A DNA stretch of 39,189 nt, taken from the NCBI GenBank assembly GCA_002685935.1, contig NYZD01000145.1, forward strand, positions 1-39,189, read 5' to 3'. This stretch comes from Planctomycetaceae bacterium. GTDB taxonomy: Bacteria > Planctomycetota > Phycisphaerae > Phycisphaerales > Zrk34. The notes under the pieces are model-generated. The model did not search any database. It worked only from the letters and a program-made list of their open reading frames with translations, and was not told where the DNA came from. Position 1 is the first letter of the stretch, and each line of letters begins with the position of its first letter. Of this stretch, positions 26,126-34,129 are shown piece by piece. A program made the position numbers and the translations under genes.

Positions 26126-29100
26126 CTATTTCTGCAAGAACATGTCTTTGAGCCGAATCCTGAACGGCGCCGACGGCTTGGAGTCCCTGCCTTCGGCGTC
26201 GGTGTAGACCACGAACAAGTAGAAGTCCATCTCGGGGTGGAAGCCTCTGATGAGCCCTCCCGATTCGCTCAGATTGGCGGCCATGCGCTTCGCCCCGCGG
26301 CCGTCGGCGTGTTGTGAAGCCCAGACATCGTAGCGCGCCGCGCCCGGCACAAGATTGAAGTTCACATGGCATTTCGTGCCATCGGGTCCATGCATGGGAA
26401 GGTCGATGCCCGTGATGCTTGTCGGGGCGCCAACGCCATGCGCCCTCATTTCTTCAATCGGGTTCTCCGATGCTTCGGTGCCGACGGGCACGGGCATGCG
26501 AAGGCGGGACAATCGAACGACCTCGTCCGTTTGATCGGCCGGTGTCGCGTATTCCGCGATCAGATCACCAAGAAGCACATCCGCGGGATTCGCCTTGACC
26601 GGCTCATTCACATACATCACGTGCGTCCGCCGCTCCACAATCACCTTCTCCAATCGCAGCGGCAGATCGACGATGCCGTCGCCCCGCTCGAAATGGCCCC
26701 ACCACGTACTGCCGTTCTCGCGGTAGCTGTCGTAAGGCGCATTCGCGGGCATCTCGAATCGCAAGTAGCGCCAGCCGTCGAAGTTGAACGCACTCCAACC
26801 GTGAATGTCATCACAATTCCACTGCTCGCGCGACCCGATACTGACCCAGCGTTCGCCGCTGGCATCGCGCAGACTGTAGATCACCCGTCCCCAGTCGCTG
26901 TTGGCCTTCACCCATAACCCCAAGTGACTGGCCTTGCCGGGAATCGCAACCGGTTCATCAGGCGCGAGCGTCGTGTACCACGGCATCGTGACGCGCTCGG
27001 TGTCCTGTGCCTTCAACTCGATCGCCAGGGCCCGTCCTCCCTGCCGGGCCGGGGCCTGAACAGGCTTCGCGCCCATGTTGCCCAAGAAGCGAGCGACCTG
27101 ATGCGAATGGTTGTTTTCATAGGTTTCATCACGAGCCGCTTCGAGTGACCATCCGCCCGCGCCAAAGTTGCTCAGCTTCATGGCGTGTGGGCCCGGCGCG
27201 GCATCAGAATGATCCGGCCGACCCAGCACGATCGCCGGCGCACGACTGAGTCCCTCGACAAACAGCGGCGACGAAGTGACCGTCAGCGTGATCCGGCCCC
27301 GATCACGCCCAGGCGCGACGCGGTTGTCCATCTGATCGTAGACTTCGACTTCGCTGCCCACCGGTAGGGTCAGCGTCGCCGGGCGTGTTCCGCGTACCGT
27401 CCACAGCACGTGCGTTAGATCACCCGTTTCATAGTGTCCAAACTCCACACAGAACACGGTCGTGCTGCCGGTGGGCACATATTTCACAAAGTTCTTGCGA
27501 TTCAAATGCCGTGTCAGCGTCGCGTAGGCGGCATACGCCGGCCGAGGCGACAGATGCGGCACGCGACCGACCGGGTATCCGCCGCCGTAGTGCTCTTCGC
27601 CGTAGTAGTTCGAAGAGCTGACGCCCGTAATTCCCGCCGGCAGGTTGTACATGTTATAGGCTAAAAAGTGCAGATGATTACGAACAATATAGTCCGCCTG
27701 CTCCGCCTCGGTCACCGCACCGGGAATGGCCGGCACGAAGTTGCCTTCGACAAAAATATACTCCGGTTCCTTGCTTACTTTCTTCCACTCCTGACGCAAC
27801 TGCCACTTGCGATGGCCCGTGGCCTGGCCGATCTGTGCTTCCGGCAAACGCTCGAATAGCGGTTCATCGATGCCTTGGGCATCCGTGAACTCAGCCACCG
27901 TCCTATTCTGTCGCAGCATCGGCGGGATAAACATCGGATCGCCCCACGGCAGCATCATCTTGAGTTCCGGCCACTCCCGAAGGACAATCTTGCGGCCGCG
28001 CAGAAATGCATCCATATGCAGATCCAACTGTTCCTGCTCGGCCTCGGTCAACACGTATTCCGGCTCGCCGTAGTACGACGGCAGGTTGCCGTGTGTAATC
28101 GGCCCGAGCTGTGGCTCAGCGAAGAACCCCATGAAACGCGATTCATCCAGGGCGCTGGCCGGCTGCTTGAGACTCTTGAGCATTTCCAGTTGCTTGGCTT
28201 CGGCCTCGGCGGGATCCATGCCCGTCCGCAGATTATGAGCAAAGCCTGAGAAGCTCCATTTGTCATAACCCCCGAACGCAGCGAACGTCTTCATGCCGTA
28301 TTGCTTGCCGATCGCCCTCACGCCATCAGTGGTTTCGGCGAACGTCACGAACGACATCGTCTCGCAGCCGGCTTTGGCCATGATGAGCGTTTCCTTCTCC
28401 CTGGCCACACCCGCGTGACCTTCAGCATAACCCCAGAATCCGAACAGAGCTCCCCGCCCTTTCTTCCAATCGCCTCGTTCGCGCGTGTCCCGCCGCAGAT
28501 GCGCCAAACGGCGATGGGCCGTCCACGACTGATCGCCATCGGTCACGGTGAACGCCACATCATGGCTGCCGTATCGCGCCAGGCTCAATTCAATCGGCAG
28601 TCGCATCACTTCACCCGCGCCAACCGTGACACGCTTGTTCCATCGCGTGGTCTCTTCACCGTCATAGCTTCTGGTCCGCAGCTCAGCCGTCACCGTACGT
28701 GCGCCCTGGCTGTAATTGGTGAGCGTCGCCTCGTAGCTGGGTTTCTCCGGCGCCGTCCAGATGTGCGCAAGCTGGCCCGGCTGAATGTCCACTTTAATTC
28801 GCGGCTTCTCCAATGTCATCGCATACACGTGCACAGCGCTCGGCAATCCAGCGCCGTGGGTGCTGTATGAAATCGGGTCGGGGTAAGTGCGAAACAGCTG
28901 GATCGACTTCGGCAACTCCAGGCCCAGCATCGTGCGCCCACCGGTGCCTCCCGTGGCCCTGGACAGCGATTCGATCTGACAGAGCTCGGCGATCCGATCC
29001 GCGTCCAGTTCGAGCGTGATCAGGTACAACGCGCCCTTCCTGCCATCGGCAAGCTCAATGGGCAGACGTGTCGCGTCGGTGGCCTTGGTAGCGAATGTGG

Positions 29101-30241
29101 GGACCTCAGCGGATGTGTTGACTGGGAATCCCGACGCGGGCAAATAGAACTGGGCCGTGAACTGCGGGACGCTGTCGGGCTCATCGTCCGCTATCGCCAG
29201 CACATGCAGTTTGGTGTAGGCCTCCTTGGGAAGAGCAAATTGAATGCGACTGGGGTTTGCCGTCAGAGCGCTGCGCCAGCGGCCGCCAAACACACCTCGG
29301 TTCGATGTGAGATACCCGCCCACAAGCGTGCCGTACTTCACCCAACTCTTGCCCACGTCGATATGATCGTTGCCGGCGGCATCAGGTTCAGCAAACACGA
29401 AGGGCACCCCGCCGACGTCCACGCCCCCGTCCCTCAGCGCGTCACCGGATAGGGCGCTGCCGTTCAAAGCCGACGCGTTGACGTATTCATCCAGTCGAAC
29501 CGGGACGTAAAGCGGCGACGTATCCGCCCCGCCCGCGCGCAGCGATCCCAAAAGCACCTCACCGGTCAAGGTAATATCGATCTTGCCGCGAACGACTGTC
29601 TCATCGACCAACCATTCCCCGCACAGACGATCGTCCACAAAGGCACGGACCCGATCCTTGAGCGTCACGATCCGCAACGTGAACCACTTCTCGGTGACCG
29701 AGGGCAGTCCGGAATAGAGGTCGTCGACACGGAGCCGGTAATCCTCCGGCCAGTTCGTCTGATGTGTCTCCAATCCACCCAAAGAGTATTGGGTCTGAAT
29801 CGTGGCATTGGCCGGCGCGGCGATCAGCGGGTTATTGAATCGACAGGAAATGCTCAACTCATTGGCCACAGCCAGAGAAAGAGACAGGCACTTCGCGTCG
29901 ACATCTTGCCCGTCCTTCCGTCCCAGTTTGACTTCGATCGCGCCTGCCTGGGGCGACCCGAAACGCAGCTTCAAGAGAAGTTCCGTGTTCTCACCGTAGG
30001 GCATCTGACTGTGAAGCTCGACGCGCTGCCCCCCGGTTGAGACCAACCCAGTGTGGCCATGCATTGCGCCGAACACCTCGACATCTGGTGCGTGGTCAAG
30101 CGTCCAAGCCTCGGGGTTGGGCCCAACGATCGCAGACAGGTCCGCCTCCTGCCCGGCCGCTTCTGCCGCCCCCACAATGGCCAGCCCCTGCACAACGATC
30201 ACCCACAAGCCGATCCGCTGTATCACGTGATATCCCATCAT
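26126..30241 (-). CDS. Very large secreted multidomain protein with glycosidase-like TIM barrel
   Basis: A 1371-residue exported protein. AAGGA just before the ATGATG at 30241 sets the start. A signal peptide with core LWVIVVQGLAIVGAAEA follows. From the N-terminus I see a concanavalin-like beta domain (about 30-240), further beta-sandwich domains (to about 590), a barrel (about 590-960), a carbohydrate-binding-like beta domain (about 1040-1250, SHLGLWVKANSDWGRVIYSL) and a C-terminal fibronectin-type-III-like domain (VPGAARYDVWASQ). The barrel has the spacing of a clan GH-A enzyme: E709 in FFAEPQLG and E832 in YIFVEGNF are candidate acid/base and nucleophile. The substrate is unknown; agarase-like or beta-galactosidase-like families are possible relatives. 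The gene stands alone on the minus strand, divergent from the PhyH gene across a 444-base spacer. Confidence 0.75.
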   Translation of the reverse strand: MMGYHVIQRIGLWVIVVQGLAIVGAAEAAGQEADLSAIVGPNPEAWTLDHAPDVEVFGAMHGHTGLVSTGGQRVELHSQMPYGENTELLLKLRFGSPQAGAIEVKLGRKDGQDVDAKCLSLSLAVANELSISCRFNNPLIAAPANATIQTQYSLGGLETHQTNWPEDYRLRVDDLYSGLPSVTEKWFTLRIVTLKDRVRAFVDDRLCGEWLVDETVVRGKIDITLTGEVLLGSLRAGGADTSPLYVPVRLDEYVNASALNGSALSGDALRDGGVDVGGVPFVFAEPDAAGNDHIDVGKSWVKYGTLVGGYLTSNRGVFGGRWRSALTANPSRIQFALPKEAYTKLHVLAIADDEPDSVPQFTAQFYLPASGFPVNTSAEVPTFATKATDATRLPIELADGRKGALYLITLELDADRIAELCQIESLSRATGGTGGRTMLGLELPKSIQLFRTYPDPISYSTHGAGLPSAVHVYAMTLEKPRIKVDIQPGQLAHIWTAPEKPSYEATLTNYSQGARTVTAELRTRSYDGEETTRWNKRVTVGAGEVMRLPIELSLARYGSHDVAFTVTDGDQSWTAHRRLAHLRRDTRERGDWKKGRGALFGFWGYAEGHAGVAREKETLIMAKAGCETMSFVTFAETTDGVRAIGKQYGMKTFAAFGGYDKWSFSGFAHNLRTGMDPAEAEAKQLEMLKSLKQPASALDESRFMGFFAEPQLGPITHGNLPSYYGEPEYVLTEAEQEQLDLHMDAFLRGRKIVLREWPELKMMLPWGDPMFIPPMLRQNRTVAEFTDAQGIDEPLFERLPEAQIGQATGHRKWQLRQEWKKVSKEPEYIFVEGNFVPAIPGAVTEAEQADYIVRNHLHFLAYNMYNLPAGITGVSSSNYYGEEHYGGGYPVGRVPHLSPRPAYAAYATLTRHLNRKNFVKYVPTGSTTVFCVEFGHYETGDLTHVLWTVRGTRPATLTLPVGSEVEVYDQMDNRVAPGRDRGRITLTVTSSPLFVEGLSRAPAIVLGRPDHSDAAPGPHAMKLSNFGAGGWSLEAARDETYENNHSHQVARFLGNMGAKPVQAPARQGGRALAIELKAQDTERVTMPWYTTLAPDEPVAIPGKASHLGLWVKANSDWGRVIYSLRDASGERWVSIGSREQWNCDDIHGWSAFNFDGWRYLRFEMPANAPYDSYRENGSTWWGHFERGDGIVDLPLRLEKVIVERRTHVMYVNEPVKANPADVLLGDLIAEYATPADQTDEVVRLSRLRMPVPVGTEASENPIEEMRAHGVGAPTSITGIDLPMHGPDGTKCHVNFNLVPGAARYDVWASQHADGRGAKRMAANLSESGGLIRGFHPEMDFYLFVVYTDAEGRDSKPSAPFRIRLKDMFLQK

Positions 30242-30685
30242 TGATTCCTTAAACATGTAGAGCGCCGCGGTTGAATCGGGAATCCGAGCAAGAACGGTTG
30301 CTTCGGATTACTGACTTCCAACATAACGGCCCCACCGCAGAATCCAAGCAGATGCATTTCGTCTCGGCCTGACGCCGGGACCTCACGTCGATTCGAGGAT
30401 AGGTCGGAAATCACCGCGAGCCATCGAAACACGGTATTACGACGATTCAAACGATGTAGGTGTGATGCATGTTGTCGCCAGTTCACGGGCTGACTCGTGT
30501 TCGCATGTCAGCGACTGGATTCGATTGGCTGGCGAAAGCCTCGTGCGAACGAGGAGGTAAGATATAGCGACTATCGTCCATCTGAGGCCGTTCACCGATT
30601 ATGCCAAGGGCACCCCGGTGCGGCTAACGGGCGGACGCGTGGACTTTGGCCGGCGTCGGGACGGCACCCCGCTTAGGAGTTGACC
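30242..30685. other. Long divergent intergenic region
   Basis: This 444-base spacer lies between two divergent genes. I see no convincing coding frame. Near its right side is a hairpin CCTCGT-GCGA-ACGAGG (30539-30554) followed by a small palindrome ATAG-CGA-CTAT (30564-30574). A GGCACCCCG nonamer occurs twice (30609-30617, 30663-30671). No promoter with both boxes at normal spacing could be assigned in either direction. Confidence 0.5.
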
Positions 30686-31573
30686 ATGGTGATGACGGAA
30701 ATGGAAACGATTCGGCCGCACGAGGACAGCACGTCGCTGCTGTCGGATGCCGAGGCGCTACGGGCAGGGGCAGAGGCCGACGGATACTTCTATTTCCGTG
30801 GACTGCTGCCGCGGGATGAGGTGCTGGCGGTGCGTCGGCAGATCACGACCACGTGGCAACATCACGGATTCTTGAACGATGACGTGCCGGCGGAGCAGGG
30901 CATCGTCCGGGATGGATTATTCCACTATGAGAACGACGAGAACCCGCATTGGGTGGCGTATTACCGCGACGTGTTGAAGCTGCGTGACTTCCACGCGCTC
31001 GCGTTGCATCGAAATATTATTTCGATCTTGGAAATGCTGTTCGATAAGCCGGTCCTCCCGCACAGCCGGAATATCGTGATGTCGATCTTCCCGGGAGACT
31101 TGCGGGTCACGACGCCGGTACATCAGGATTTCGCATACATCGGCGGGACCGAGGACACGTGGACGGCGTGGATTCCCTGCGGCGATTGCCCCCTCGATCT
31201 GGGTGGACTGGCGATTCTGCCCGGCTCGCATAAACAGGGCATCCACCCCAAGGGGCATTTCAGCTCGTTCGACACGGGCCTGGCGGTGCCGGCGGACAGC
31301 GTGTGGGCGGCAAGCGATCTGGCATGTGGTGACGTGCTGATGTTCAAGAGCACAACGATGCATCAGGGCATTGAGAACGTGACGGGCAATCGGATCAGGT
31401 TGTCCATGGATTTTCGGTATCAGCCGCGCAGCCATGTCGTGCGACGTGATTCGATGCAGCCGCATCAGCAGTGGTGCACATGGGAAGATATTTACCAGGA
31501 CTGGGCAGCGGACGATCCGCTGAAATACTACTGGTCGGACTGGGACCTGAAATATGTGGACAAGCAGCAGTGA
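30686..31573 (+). CDS. Phytanoyl-CoA dioxygenase (PhyH) family Fe(II)/2-oxoglutarate oxygenase
   Basis: A 295-residue cupin-fold oxygenase. The iron triad is visible as H146-Q-D148 in TPVHQDFAY and H226 in TMHQGIENVTGN; R238 in RIRLSMDFRYQP is the expected 2-oxoglutarate carboxylate ligand. PGDLRVTTPVHQD and GGLAILPGSHKQG are typical of the family. Members hydroxylate small molecules, often in secondary or osmolyte metabolism; the substrate is unknown, and phytanoyl-CoA itself is unlikely in this setting. The ATG at 30686 has AGGAG upstream. A TTG two codons earlier is less likely. The gene is flanked by long spacers and seems to be its own transcription unit. Oxygen dependence implies at least periodic aerobic growth. 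Confidence 0.92.
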   Translation: MVMTEMETIRPHEDSTSLLSDAEALRAGAEADGYFYFRGLLPRDEVLAVRRQITTTWQHHGFLNDDVPAEQGIVRDGLFHYENDENPHWVAYYRDVLKLRDFHALALHRNIISILEMLFDKPVLPHSRNIVMSIFPGDLRVTTPVHQDFAYIGGTEDTWTAWIPCGDCPLDLGGLAILPGSHKQGIHPKGHFSSFDTGLAVPADSVWAASDLACGDVLMFKSTTMHQGIENVTGNRIRLSMDFRYQPRSHVVRRDSMQPHQQWCTWEDIYQDWAADDPLKYYWSDWDLKYVDKQQ

Positions 31574-31581
31574 GTCGGACC

Positions 31582-31610
31582 CAGCGCGGGGGCGCGGGGA
31601 AGGCGCGCTG
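31582..31610 (+). terminator. GC-rich stem-loop after the PhyH gene
   Basis: Perfect 7-base arms CAGCGCG/CGCGCTG begin 9 bases after the PhyH stop codon, with a 15-base loop and no T-run. It may end or stabilise the PhyH transcript. Confidence 0.35.
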
Positions 31611-31694
31611 TGGACGACAACGGGGGAAACTGTGTCGAGGTGGAAGCGTCACGGGCCGCTCGGCCTCTGATCCCGACGCCCCGAAATCCATTTG

Positions 31695-31730
31695 TTGTCT
31701 CAACTATCTATATTTAGATATACTTATCTA
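31695..31730 (+). promoter_or_regulatory. AT-rich promoter and operator-like repeats before the redox complex
   Basis: TTGTCT (31695-31700), 18 bases, then TATACT (31719-31724, 5 of 6 to consensus). The box region is built from TATCTA-N4-TAGATA (31705-31720), an inverted repeat with 6-base arms, plus a further TATCTA at 31725-31730. This AT-rich island stands out in GC-rich DNA. A repressor or activator site overlapping the promoter is likely; the regulator is unknown. Confidence 0.55.
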
Positions 31731-31747
31731 GACGTGTGTCGGCACAG

Positions 31748-31781
31748 CGCCGGGCGCCTGGGTATTGTTCGATGCCCGGCG
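31748..31781 (+). other. Leader hairpin upstream of the iron-sulfur/NrfD gene
   Basis: Perfect 8-base arms CGCCGGGC/GCCCGGCG with an 18-base loop lie between the promoter and the ATG at 31820, inside a leader of about 90 bases. It could modulate translation. If translation instead began at the in-frame GTG at 31736, this stretch would be coding, but it gives no recognisable sequence. Confidence 0.45.
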
Positions 31782-31819
31782 GACCCCGCGCCGGGTACAC
31801 ACGCTGCTACGAGGTCGGC

Positions 31820-34129
31820 ATGAGTTGCGGCGGATTATCGTCTTCGGCTGGGAAACCGGGTGCGCCCAAATCGTCCGATCGGCGGGATTTCCTGATGCAT
31901 CTGGGGCAAATCGCGGCGGCGGGCGCTGTGGTCGGGTGCCCGCAACTGGCGCTTGGCGCAGATGGCGGTGACGGTGCCCACGGTGGCACCCCATCCGACT
32001 CGATGGGCGTGCTTGTCGACCTGTCTGCGTGTGTGGGATGCCGGCTCTGCGAATACGCGTGCAAGAAGGCCAACGGCATCGACCCGGGGACTGTGGAATC
32101 CTATGACGATCAGTCGGTCTTCGAGCACAAGCGGCGACCGGCGCCCGATGCCTTCACGGTCGTCAACGCCTGGGATAATGTCGGCGATGGTCATCCCCCC
32201 GTCTACGCTAAGCTCAACTGCATGCACTGCAACCAGCCGGCTTGCGTCTCGGCGTGCATCGTCGGAGCACTGCGCAAGCAGGACAACGGGGCCGTCACCT
32301 ACGACGCGTGGAGGTGCATCGGCTGCAGGTATTGCATGGTGGCCTGCCCATTCCAGTTGCCGGCCTACAGTTACGATGACGCGTTGACGCCACAGATCAT
32401 GAAGTGCCAGTTCTGCTTTGCCCGGGCGGATGATGTCGAGCAGCCAGCTTGTGTCGAGGCGTGTCCTCGGCAGGTGTTGACCTATGGGCGCCGCAACGAT
32501 CTGCTGCAGATAGCCCACGATCGCATCGGCGAGCACTCCGACCGCTACGTCGATCACGTCTACGGCGAACATGAGATCGGCGGCACATGCTGGTTGTACC
32601 TGTCGCCCGTACCGTTCGAGCAGGTCGGGTTTCTGACGCTCGACGACAAAGCGCCGCCGGTGCTGACCGAGACCATCCAGCACAGCGTCTTCAAGTACGG
32701 CCTCCCGCCGCTGGCGGTCTACGGTGCCCTCGGGGCCGCGATGTTCCTGACGCGCCCGCGTCCAACAAGCGATGGCGGCGCCGCCGCGTTGTCCCACGAT
32801 ACGTCCAGCGCAGATGATCGCGCCGGTCCGAATCACTCCGGTCCCGGGCAGCCGATGCTGGCTCTCGCTGCCGGCGGCGCCATGGCGTTGCCCGCGACCG
32901 CGATCACGGTCGCCGCACCACGTCAGACGCCTCACGAGATAGACGATCACGCACCCGCCCCCGTTCGCCGCAAGTTCCTCACCCCCGGCGTGCTCGTGTT
33001 GCTGGGTCTGGCGCTGACCGGGCTGGGCTTCGCCACGTACCGATTCATCTTCGGCCTCGGCGCCAGCACAAACCTGGATCAGCAACACCCGTGGGGCATC
33101 TGGATTGCGATCGATGTCGCCAGCGGCGTGGCGCTCGCCGCGGGCGGGTTCACCACCGCAGCGCTGGCACACGTGTTCCACCGGCACCACTACCACGCCA
33201 TCGCCCGCCCCGCGCTGCTCACCGCGATGCTCGGCTACACCTTCGTTTCACTGGGCCTGCAGGCCGATCTCGGACGCTATTACAACGTCTGGCACCCGAT
33301 GATTATGTGGCAGGGCAACTCGGTGCTGTTTGAGGTGGGCCTGTGCGTGATGGCCTACCTGACCGTGCTGTATCTGGAGTTCACCCCGGTGGCGTGCGAG
33401 CGGTTCCTTTCCGAACCCAAACGGTTCCCGCGCATCAGCCGCATCGCCGCCTTCGTGCACGGCAAGCTTGAACGCTTCATGTTCTTGCTCGTGATCGCCG
33501 GATGCGTGCTGTCGTGCCTGCACCAATCATCGCTGGGGAACCTGATGGTGATCGCGCCCAACAAGCTGCATCCGTTGTGGTGGAGCCCGATCCTGGCGCT
33601 GCTCTTCCTCCTGTCCGCGATCGCCGTGGGCTTCCCGATGGTCATCTGGGAGTCGCTGTTTGCCTCGTGGTCACTGAAGCTGAAGCCGGAAATGAGCATA
33701 CTCGGCCCATTGGCGCGATACGTGCCGATGCTCTTAGGAATCTACCTGATCGTAAAGCTCGGCGACATGGCCTGGCGCGGCACGTACGTCTACCTCGCCG
33801 AGATGTCGCCGCAGAGCGTGTGTTGGCTGATCGAGATCTTCGTGGGCGTGATCATCCCGATCGCGATGATGCTGTCGCGTCGCGTCCGCCAGTCGCCGCG
33901 CCTGATCTTCGCCGCCGCGACCATGATCGTGCTGGGTGTCGTGTTCAATCGCGTCAACGTGTTCCTCGTCGGTTACAGCCCGCCGTTCACGGAAGGTTCA
34001 TACGTTCCCGCCGTCGCCGAAATCGCCGTGACAATCGGCCTGATCGCGACGTTGATGCTCTGCTACCGGGCGCTGGCGACGATCTTCCCCGTCATCAGCG
34101 GGCATCGGGCCGGGGAACCGCATGAATGA
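31820..34129 (+). CDS. Tat-exported 4x[4Fe-4S] protein fused to NrfD/HybB-type membrane subunit
   Basis: A 769-residue fusion. Residues 20-46 are a Tat signal (R21-R22-D-F-L, then a hydrophobic stretch). Residues 60-260 are a DmsB/HybA/HmcB-type ferredoxin with 16 Cys for four clusters: C71-x2-C-x2-C-x3-C81, C134-x2-C-x4-C-x3-C146, C166-x2-C-x2-C-x3-C176 and C196-x2-C-x11-C-x3-C215. A helix near 294-311 resembles the anchor of HybA-type proteins. An Ala/Pro-rich linker (to about 385) leads to about nine or ten helices of an NrfD/HybB-type quinone-binding subunit (390-760, with LGLALTGLGFATYRFIFG and HPWGIWIAID). Normally these are two proteins. The ATG at 31820 follows GAGG. The next gene, a multiheme cytochrome, overlaps by 8 bases. 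The inferred role is electron transfer between menaquinone and the periplasmic cytochrome. No catalytic molybdopterin or hydrogenase subunit is adjacent. Confidence 0.9.
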   Translation: MSCGGLSSSAGKPGAPKSSDRRDFLMHLGQIAAAGAVVGCPQLALGADGGDGAHGGTPSDSMGVLVDLSACVGCRLCEYACKKANGIDPGTVESYDDQSVFEHKRRPAPDAFTVVNAWDNVGDGHPPVYAKLNCMHCNQPACVSACIVGALRKQDNGAVTYDAWRCIGCRYCMVACPFQLPAYSYDDALTPQIMKCQFCFARADDVEQPACVEACPRQVLTYGRRNDLLQIAHDRIGEHSDRYVDHVYGEHEIGGTCWLYLSPVPFEQVGFLTLDDKAPPVLTETIQHSVFKYGLPPLAVYGALGAAMFLTRPRPTSDGGAAALSHDTSSADDRAGPNHSGPGQPMLALAAGGAMALPATAITVAAPRQTPHEIDDHAPAPVRRKFLTPGVLVLLGLALTGLGFATYRFIFGLGASTNLDQQHPWGIWIAIDVASGVALAAGGFTTAALAHVFHRHHYHAIARPALLTAMLGYTFVSLGLQADLGRYYNVWHPMIMWQGNSVLFEVGLCVMAYLTVLYLEFTPVACERFLSEPKRFPRISRIAAFVHGKLERFMFLLVIAGCVLSCLHQSSLGNLMVIAPNKLHPLWWSPILALLFLLSAIAVGFPMVIWESLFASWSLKLKPEMSILGPLARYVPMLLGIYLIVKLGDMAWRGTYVYLAEMSPQSVCWLIEIFVGVIIPIAMMLSRRVRQSPRLIFAAATMIVLGVVFNRVNVFLVGYSPPFTEGSYVPAVAEIAVTIGLIATLMLCYRALATIFPVISGHRAGEPHE

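Noticed and set aside
31705-31730. TATCTA repeats as a CRISPR or satellite array
   Set aside because: Units are only 6 bases, three copies, without spacers of regular length. A promoter/operator explains them better.
31736-31819. Earlier GTG start for the iron-sulfur/NrfD gene
   Set aside because: It overlaps the leader hairpin, lies about 6 bases after the likely transcription-start region and adds 28 residues ahead of an already complete Tat signal.
31835-33196. Open frame of 453 codons on the minus strand
   Set aside because: Antisense to the iron-sulfur/NrfD fusion, whose cysteine motifs and membrane helices are unmistakable.
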